Assembly (NCBI GenBank): GCA_002278855.1
Contig: NCGG01000001.1
Location: forward strand, 124,001-188,000
DNA from: Sphingomonadales bacterium 28-55-16
GTDB lineage: Bacteria > Pseudomonadota > Alphaproteobacteria > Sphingomonadales > Sphingomonadaceae
Length of the DNA: 64,000 bases
Reading direction: 5' to 3'
Below, piece by piece: positions 58,707 to 64,000 of this stretch. Numbering within the stretch: position 1 is the first letter of the stretch; each line of letters begins with the position of its first letter. Both the position numbers and the translations under genes were made by a program. Under the pieces are notes generated by a model. That model had not been told where the DNA came from, did not search any database, and saw only the letters and a program-made list of their open reading frames with translations.

Positions 58707-61203
58707 GGGCCTCCGAGGGTCGAGCCGCCAGAATAGGCAGCGATCCCAATATACCCAGCACAAAGGTCAATCCCGCGCCACCAACAAGCGTCAGGGCCAA
58801 AATTGAATAATCGGGTAGATAGCTGAAGTGGAAGATTTCGACGACGACATAATAAGCCGCTGACATTCCGAGCAAAAGCGACACCAGTCCAAGAACAACT
58901 GCCAATATGCCATATTCAAGCGCCTGCGCGCTCAGTATCTGCCGTCTCGTGCTTCCAAGCATCTTCATGATGACGCTGTCGTATATGCGCGACTGCCGTG
59001 CGGCGGCGATAGCGCCGACAAGCACCGCGATGCCCGCGAGGATGGCGATGGATGCCGCAGCGGCGATGGCTTGTGCCATCTGAGTCAAAAGCATTGTGAC
59101 CTGCGCCGTAACTTCGCCAACCGCAATCAACGATAAGGATGGGAAAGTCTGCGGGATCGATTTTGCCAATATGCGCTCCGCGGGCTTAGACACCGTTAAC
59201 GTCGCCACCATGTTGTGCGGCGCGGCGTCAAGACTTCCCGGCGAAAACACCATAACGTAATTCAGGCCGAAATTGTCCCATTTGACGGTGCGCAAGGACG
59301 CTATTTTGGCCGGAACTTCGACGCCCAGCAGGCTGATGGTAAGGTTATCTCCAACGCCGACGTTCAGGGTTTCGGCCACTTCGGCCTCCAGGCTGACCAA
59401 TGCGGGGCCCTTATAATTGGCAGACCACCATTGGCCGGCGACGATCTCGCTGCCCTTGGGCAATGCGCTACTATAGGTCAGGCCGCGATCACCGTTTAGG
59501 ACCCATGCCCCTTCGGGCAGTTCCTCCAACTGGTCGACACGCTGCCCGCCATATTCGATGATGGTGCCGCGCAAGGCGGGTATCATGTTGATGGTGGCTT
59601 TTGGATCGGCGGCACGCACCATGCGTGTGAATTGCGCGGTCCCCGCACGCGGGATATCCAATGCAAAGAAGCTCGGCGCGCGGTCGGGCACGCTGTTCTT
59701 GATTTCGTTGTTGATGCTCGTCTGAATGGCGGCCAGCGTCACGAACAAAGTAAGGCCAAGGCCAAGCGCGACAACCAAAGCCTGCGTCTGCGCGCCGGGG
59801 CGGTGCAGGTTAGCAAGCGCCAGACGCAATAATGGTGCTTTTGGCCGTGGGATCCGCACGGCGATGGCACGCAGCAGCCACGCAATCGCAGTCAGCAGCA
59901 GCAGCAGTCCAAAAGCTGCGCCGATAAACGCCAGCGAGAATAAAGGCTCGCGCGCAGTAAGCACTGCGAGCGCGATGATCGCGATGATCGCGGACACGAC
60001 CCAAGCCGCGCTTCGCCTGTCGATGCGGGCATCGCCTTCGACAACGGCGCGGAAAAGGCCAGCAGCCGGCACAGTGCGCGCGCGGGCCAAGGGCGGTAGG
60101 GCAAAGGCGATGGCGATGAGCAGGCCATAGATTGCGCTGACGAGCAGTGCGGACAGATGCAGGTTAAAGCCAGGTGCCACGGGCAATATGTCACCAGCAA
60201 CCCAGCCAATAACCATCGGCATCACGCTACCCACCGCAAGGCCAGCGATGATCGCGCCTGCAGTCACGGTCAGAATTTGAAGCATGTAGATGCGGAATAT
60301 GGTCCCGCTGTCTGCGCCGGTTACCTTCAGCGTCGCGATGCTTGCGCGCTTGCTGGCGAGGTAACTGCTCACGCCATTGCCAACGCCAATGCCAGCGATG
60401 ACTAATGCGGCAAGGCCAACAAGCGTTAGGAACTGGCCCATCCGTTCAATAAATCGCCTTGTGCCCGGTGCGCCATTGGAGCGGTCTGTAATGTCCCACC
60501 CCGCCGATGGAAACTGCGCCTCAAGCGCTTTTGCCACAGCTGCCGCGTCTTCGGTGGGCGTCAATTTAATGCGATATTTCGCCTCATACATGCTGCCTGG
60601 TTGAATCAAGCCAGTGTCGGATAAAGACGCCATGTTGATGATGGCAACAGGGCCAAGCGTAAAGCCTTCGCCCAAGCGGTCGGGTTCTTGGTCAATAATG
60701 CCCGCAACCTTAAGCCGCGCTTCGCCAAAGCGGACGGTACCGCCGGTTTGTATGTCGAGCCGTTCGGACAAGGTTGGTCCGATGTAGATTTCGCCTTTGG
60801 CTGGTGCTTTGACGGTGCCGCCGTCGCGCAAGGTAAATGCGCCATAATGCGGATAGATACCATCTACGGCCTTCAACTCGGCAAGCAGGCTGTCGCTGTT
60901 AGCATCTGGGCCAATGGCCATTGCCCGTAACCGCACGGTTTCCGAAACTGATCCGGCCTTGCGCATTGCCGCCATTTCGGCTTGCGTTGCTTCCCGTTGT
61001 GCGATGCCGATTTCAACGTCGCCGCCAAGGATCGTTTGGCCACGCCGCGACAGTTCATCCGCTATGCCAGCGGTCAAGCTGCCAATGGCGGCAAGGGTCG
61101 CCACGCCCAAGAACAGGCAAATGGCCAGCAAACGAAGCCCGCGAATATGTGCGGACAAGTCACGACGCGATATACGCCAAATGGCGGCGAGCGGCAGGCT
61201 CAA
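58693..61203 (-). CDS. YbbP-like ABC transporter permease
   Basis: The 836-residue permease has an N-terminal TM helix, two FtsX-type three-helix modules and four further membrane segments, with two large periplasmic domains, the layout of E. coli YbbP. It would act with the ATPase encoded next (four-base overlap). In E. coli ybbA-ybbP lies divergent from tesA; the same order is seen here. The function of YbbAP is not fully settled; lipid or hydrophobic substrate handling is proposed. Confidence 0.9.
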   Translation of the reverse strand: MSLPLAAIWRISRRDLSAHIRGLRLLAICLFLGVATLAAIGSLTAGIADELSRRGQTILGGDVEIGIAQREATQAEMAAMRKAGSVSETVRLRAMAIGPDANSDSLLAELKAVDGIYPHYGAFTLRDGGTVKAPAKGEIYIGPTLSERLDIQTGGTVRFGEARLKVAGIIDQEPDRLGEGFTLGPVAIINMASLSDTGLIQPGSMYEAKYRIKLTPTEDAAAVAKALEAQFPSAGWDITDRSNGAPGTRRFIERMGQFLTLVGLAALVIAGIGVGNGVSSYLASKRASIATLKVTGADSGTIFRIYMLQILTVTAGAIIAGLAVGSVMPMVIGWVAGDILPVAPGFNLHLSALLVSAIYGLLIAIAFALPPLARARTVPAAGLFRAVVEGDARIDRRSAAWVVSAIIAIIALAVLTAREPLFSLAFIGAAFGLLLLLTAIAWLLRAIAVRIPRPKAPLLRLALANLHRPGAQTQALVVALGLGLTLFVTLAAIQTSINNEIKNSVPDRAPSFFALDIPRAGTAQFTRMVRAADPKATINMIPALRGTIIEYGGQRVDQLEELPEGAWVLNGDRGLTYSSALPKGSEIVAGQWWSANYKGPALVSLEAEVAETLNVGVGDNLTISLLGVEVPAKIASLRTVKWDNFGLNYVMVFSPGSLDAAPHNMVATLTVSKPAERILAKSIPQTFPSLSLIAVGEVTAQVTMLLTQMAQAIAAAASIAILAGIAVLVGAIAAARQSRIYDSVIMKMLGSTRRQILSAQALEYGILAVVLGLVSLLLGMSAAYYVVVEIFHFSYLPDYSILALTLVGGAGLTFVLGILGSLPILAARPSEALRSL

Positions 61204-61871
61204 GCCGCGCTCTCCACGACATGGCCGTCGTGCATAGAAATCACGCGGTCACATTTGCGTGCAAGTTCGGGGTCATGGGTGATGATCAATAATGTTGCCC
61301 CCAACGCGGCGCGGCGGGCGAACAAAAGGTCGACAATCGACGTGCCGGTCGACCCATCCAGATTGCCCGTCGGTTCATCTGCAAAGATGATCTTGGGCCC
61401 AGCGGCCATTGCCCGGGCGATAGCAACGCGTTGCTGTTCACCGCCGGATAATTGCGATGGATAATGCGTCAGGCGATGGCCAAGGCCGACGGCTTCAAGT
61501 TCGCTTTGCGCCCGCCCAAAAGGGTCGTCGAGGCCAGCCAGCTCCAGCGGAATTGCGACATTTTCAAGCGCTGTCATGGTCGGCAGAAGGTGAAATGCCT
61601 GCAACACGATACCAATGCGCCCACGCCGCGCGCGGGCAAGTTCGTCTTCATCCAGTTTCGTGAAATCAAGGCCATCGACCAGTACAGTTCCACCGCTTGC
61701 CTGCTCCAACCCCGCGAGCACAGCCATCAGTGACGATTTGCCTGACCCCGATGGCCCAAGCAATGCCACGCTGCTGTCATAAGGCACCTCAAGGTCTACC
61801 CCGCGTAAAATCGACACGGAGGCATCGTTGCTGCCAAGGCTAAGGGTGACATTTGCCGCGCGGATTGCCAT
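61200..61871 (-). CDS. YbbA-like ABC transporter ATP-binding protein
   Basis: The 223-residue ATPase has Walker A GPSGSGKSS, signature LSGGEQQR, Walker B IIFADEPTGNLD and H-loop THDP, as in the LolD/YbbA group. It pairs with the large FtsX-type permease downstream. ATG 61871 is chosen over TTG 61901 because the latter lacks family similarity. It is divergent from the tesA-like gene across 42 bases. Confidence 0.93.
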   Translation of the reverse strand: MAIRAANVTLSLGSNDASVSILRGVDLEVPYDSSVALLGPSGSGKSSLMAVLAGLEQASGGTVLVDGLDFTKLDEDELARARRGRIGIVLQAFHLLPTMTALENVAIPLELAGLDDPFGRAQSELEAVGLGHRLTHYPSQLSGGEQQRVAIARAMAAGPKIIFADEPTGNLDGSTGTSIVDLLFARRAALGATLLIITHDPELARKCDRVISMHDGHVVESAA

Positions 61872-61913
61872 ATCCGCTGTGTTATTGACCCGAGCGTGCA
61901 AGGAAAAATCCTT

Positions 61914-62618
61914 ATGAGAAGTTTGTGGCTATATGGGGCGTTATGTGTCGCAATCCAAGGCCTGTCGGGATGCGGGTCTAATCCTGTAGCAGAAACCAAG
62001 ACCGAAGTGACCGATAGCGCCAAGGTCGCGCAATATGATCGGCTGGTCGTCGCATTCGGCGATAGCCTTTACGCGGGATACCGCCTTCCCCCCGGCGAAG
62101 GGCTCGCGCCCCAGTTGCAGGCCGCGTTGCAGGCAGCCGGCATAAATGCGCGCGTTCATAATGCTGGCGTGTCTGGTGACACCACGGCAGCCGGAAAAGC
62201 CCGGCTTGCCTTCGTGCTCGATAATCTTGATCGAAAGCCTGATCTGGTTGTGCTTGGTCTTGGCGGCAACGACATGTTGCGCGGGATTAAGCCTGCGGAA
62301 ACCAAAGCAAACATGACGACGATGATGGAGGAACTGAAACGACGCGGCATTCCGGTTGTGCTCACCGGCATGCTGGCTTCGCCCAACATGGGGCAGGATT
62401 ATGGCAAATCTTTCAATGGGATATTTCCTACATTGTCGAAACAATATGACGCGAAGCTGTACCCTTTTTTCCTCGATGGTGTCGTCACGGATGCGGCATT
62501 GATGCTACCGGATAACATCCATCCTAATGCGAAGGGCGTATCGCGGGTTGTCGAAGGATTATCGCCGCTGGTAGAAGCTGCTTTGAAGGACAACAAAGAA
62601 GCTGTATTAGAAAAATAA
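61914..62618 (+). CDS. tesA: SGNH-type arylesterase/thioesterase (TesA-like)
   Basis: The 234-residue protein has a lipoprotein signal with lipobox LSGC (about residue 20), unlike soluble periplasmic E. coli TesA. The SGNH motifs are present: block I AFGDSLYAGY with the nucleophile Ser, Gly in NAGVSGDTT, GGND, and DNIHPN with the catalytic Asp and His. It hydrolyses acyl esters or thioesters in the periplasm. AAGGA lies nine bases before ATG 61914. It is divergent from ybbA-ybbP-like genes, the conserved arrangement. Confidence 0.92.
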   Translation: MRSLWLYGALCVAIQGLSGCGSNPVAETKTEVTDSAKVAQYDRLVVAFGDSLYAGYRLPPGEGLAPQLQAALQAAGINARVHNAGVSGDTTAAGKARLAFVLDNLDRKPDLVVLGLGGNDMLRGIKPAETKANMTTMMEELKRRGIPVVLTGMLASPNMGQDYGKSFNGIFPTLSKQYDAKLYPFFLDGVVTDAALMLPDNIHPNAKGVSRVVEGLSPLVEAALKDNKEAVLEK

Positions 62619-62625
62619 TACAGCT
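62600..62625 (+). terminator. Hairpin spanning the tesA stop codon
   Basis: AGCTGTATTA and TAATACAGCT form a perfect 10-bp stem with loop GAAAAA, so the stop codon lies in the stem. No T-run follows on the plus strand, so this may stabilise the mRNA rather than terminate it. Confidence 0.4.
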
Positions 62626-62701
62626 GGGGACGGAAGTGCTTGAAATGGTCGGGTGCTGGTTCCATTTGTTGTAATATATAAAGACAGAGGGATTTTTGGC
62701 G

Positions 62702-63910
62702 ATGTCGACTGAAACCGTAACCCAAACATTTCAAGAGCTGAAGCTTACCCCGCCGGATCCTGTGCCCACTGTTGCCCCGCAACAGGCGATGGGGCTGGTT
62801 CCAGTGACCGATGAGCAGCAAAGCAAGCTTGCGCAGCGTGTAGAGGCCTATGTCACCGATTTGGTCGCACAGGACGTCAACAGCCCCGAATTTGGCAAGC
62901 GAGTGGATCAGCTGACCAACATGGGGCGCAAGGAAATCATGGAAGCGTCGGCGCAGTCGAACCGCTTTCTAGATAAGCCCATCCGACGCATGGATGCTGA
63001 ATCTGGCGTTGGCGCAGATCTGGCTGAATTGCGCCGCGTTGTGGAAGACCTCGATCCTTCAAAAAAGGGTAATCTGATGACCAAGCAGAAGCTGTTTGGC
63101 ATCATCCCGTTTGGCAACAAATTGCGCAATTATTTCGACAGCTACCAAAGTTCGCAAACGCATATCAGTTCGATTCTTGGCCGGCTTGGCAATGGCAAGG
63201 ACGAGCTGTTGATGGACAATGCGGCCATTGATGTAGAGCGGCAGAATCTGTGGGTTGCGATGGGCAAGCTGGAACAGATGATCGTCATGTCGAAGCAGCT
63301 GGACGCCAAGCTTGAGGAAAAGGCCGGCGAGCTTGAGCTGTCCGATCCGACAAAATCGCGCGCGATCAAGGAAAGTGCATTATTCTATGTGCGTCAGCGC
63401 ACGCAGGATTTGCTGACGCAAATGGCAGTGACGGTGCAAGGCTATCTCGCGCTTGATCTGGTGAAGAAGAACAATGTTGAACTGGTCAAGGGCGTTGACC
63501 GTGCCTCAACAACGACCGTTGGTGCGTTGCGCACGGCCGTGACGGTGGCGCAGGCCATGACCAATCAGAAGCTTGTCCTGGACCAGATTACGGCGCTGAA
63601 TACGACGACCGCCAATATCATCGACAGCACTGGCCAGTTGCTGCGCGACAATAGCGCGCGGATTCATGAACAGGCGGCAGGCGCGACTATTCCATTGGAA
63701 ACACTAAGCCGCGCGTTCCAGAATATCTATGACACAATGGACGCTATCGATACGTTTAAGTTGAAGGCATTGGATAGCATGAAGCAGACATCCGACGCGC
63801 TTGAGAAGGAAGTCGAAAAGTCCAAAGGCTATATTGCCCGTGCCGAAGGCCAGGCGCAAGCCGTCAAGGCGACGCAGGACAGCGGTTTGCTTGCGGCGTT
63901 GGAGGCGTGA
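62702..63910 (+). CDS. TelA/KlaA-family toxic anion resistance protein
   Basis: The 402-residue cytoplasmic protein is almost all helix and matches the TelA (tellurite resistance) family, with motifs such as IPFGNKLRNYFDSYQSSQTH and a coiled-coil C-terminal half. Members are often near tellurite or stress genes but act on phage, colicin or tellurite tolerance in ways not fully known. ATG 62702 is chosen; TTG 62696 is also in frame, and the AGAGGGA ribosome binding site fits either. The next gene begins 25 bases downstream. Confidence 0.87.
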   Translation: MSTETVTQTFQELKLTPPDPVPTVAPQQAMGLVPVTDEQQSKLAQRVEAYVTDLVAQDVNSPEFGKRVDQLTNMGRKEIMEASAQSNRFLDKPIRRMDAESGVGADLAELRRVVEDLDPSKKGNLMTKQKLFGIIPFGNKLRNYFDSYQSSQTHISSILGRLGNGKDELLMDNAAIDVERQNLWVAMGKLEQMIVMSKQLDAKLEEKAGELELSDPTKSRAIKESALFYVRQRTQDLLTQMAVTVQGYLALDLVKKNNVELVKGVDRASTTTVGALRTAVTVAQAMTNQKLVLDQITALNTTTANIIDSTGQLLRDNSARIHEQAAGATIPLETLSRAFQNIYDTMDAIDTFKLKALDSMKQTSDALEKEVEKSKGYIARAEGQAQAVKATQDSGLLAALEA

Positions 63911-63935
63911 GCGTCTTTGCTGTACAAGGTAAAAT

Positions 63936-64000
63936 ATGAACAACCCCGCATCCAACGCAAATGAAACCCTAACCGCAGCGGCACGGTCGCTGCGCAATGT
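63936..64000 (+). CDS. Start of a gene running off the window
   Basis: An ATG with AAGG seven bases upstream opens a frame with no stop in the remaining 65 bases; the visible part begins MNNPASNANETLTAAARSL. Its position after the TelA-family gene suggests the same operon. The product cannot be identified. Confidence 0.55.
   Translation, partial: MNNPASNANETLTAAARSLRN

Overview
The window is 64 kb of chromosome from an alphaproteobacterium, most likely a member of the Sphingomonadales (Sphingorhabdus/Sphingopyxis-like). This rests on gene content read by eye: a DUF1153 (SciP) gene, a sphingomonad-style TonB-dependent receptor, DUF3297, a class I PHA synthase and many efflux systems. Base composition is moderately GC-rich; the stretch around 28.6-29.3 kb is visibly more A+T-rich. 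I found no rRNA, tRNA, CRISPR array, transposase or integrase.

Layout. 0-6 kb: a sorbosone-dehydrogenase-like quinoprotein, a DUF815 ATPase with an acyl-CoA dehydrogenase, a threonylcarbamoyl-AMP synthase and a PDZ/M48-type periplasmic metalloprotease. 6-17.5 kb: an RND efflux pair, MsrA, GalU, a small lipoprotein, a TonB-dependent receptor, and a convergent MacA/MacB-type ABC export operon. 17.6-28.6 kb: rpoB-rpoC with their own candidate promoter and terminator, not adjacent to the ribosomal protein genes that usually precede and follow them, and divergent lepA. 28.6-32.7 kb: an accessory peptide-export locus. 33-36.2 kb: an ABC-F protein and a PnuC/NadR-like nicotinamide riboside uptake pair. 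36.3-38.8 kb: two near-identical OmpR-type response regulators flanking a degenerate EAL protein. 38.9-43.8 kb: a class A-type beta-lactamase fold protein, a small coupled upstream ORF, and a PHA synthase/depolymerase operon interrupted by a DUF4160-DUF2442 pair. 43.8-50.2 kb: MTA/SAH nucleosidase, DUF445 protein and a second RND pair. 50.6-64 kb: sciP, mnmA, a class C-type serine hydrolase, DUF3297, a flavoprotein, typA, an SBF transporter, the ybbP/ybbA/tesA cluster, a TelA-family protein and the start of one more gene.

The most interesting system is the peptide-export locus at 28.6-32.7 kb (minus strand). Three tightly coupled genes encode an HlyD-type adaptor, an ABC exporter with an intact C39 peptidase (Cys27/His100/Asp120), and a 183-residue substrate with an 18-residue double-glycine leader. 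The predicted mature substrate is unusually large. It carries a canonical 12-residue EF-hand-like calcium loop and two short segments resembling TonB boxes, followed by a Gly/Ala-rich hydrophobic stretch. Immediately downstream is a 29-residue single-span membrane peptide with a good ribosome binding site, a candidate immunity or accessory peptide. I read this as a possible undescribed, calcium-responsive, TonB-exploiting microcin-like system; the function is inference.
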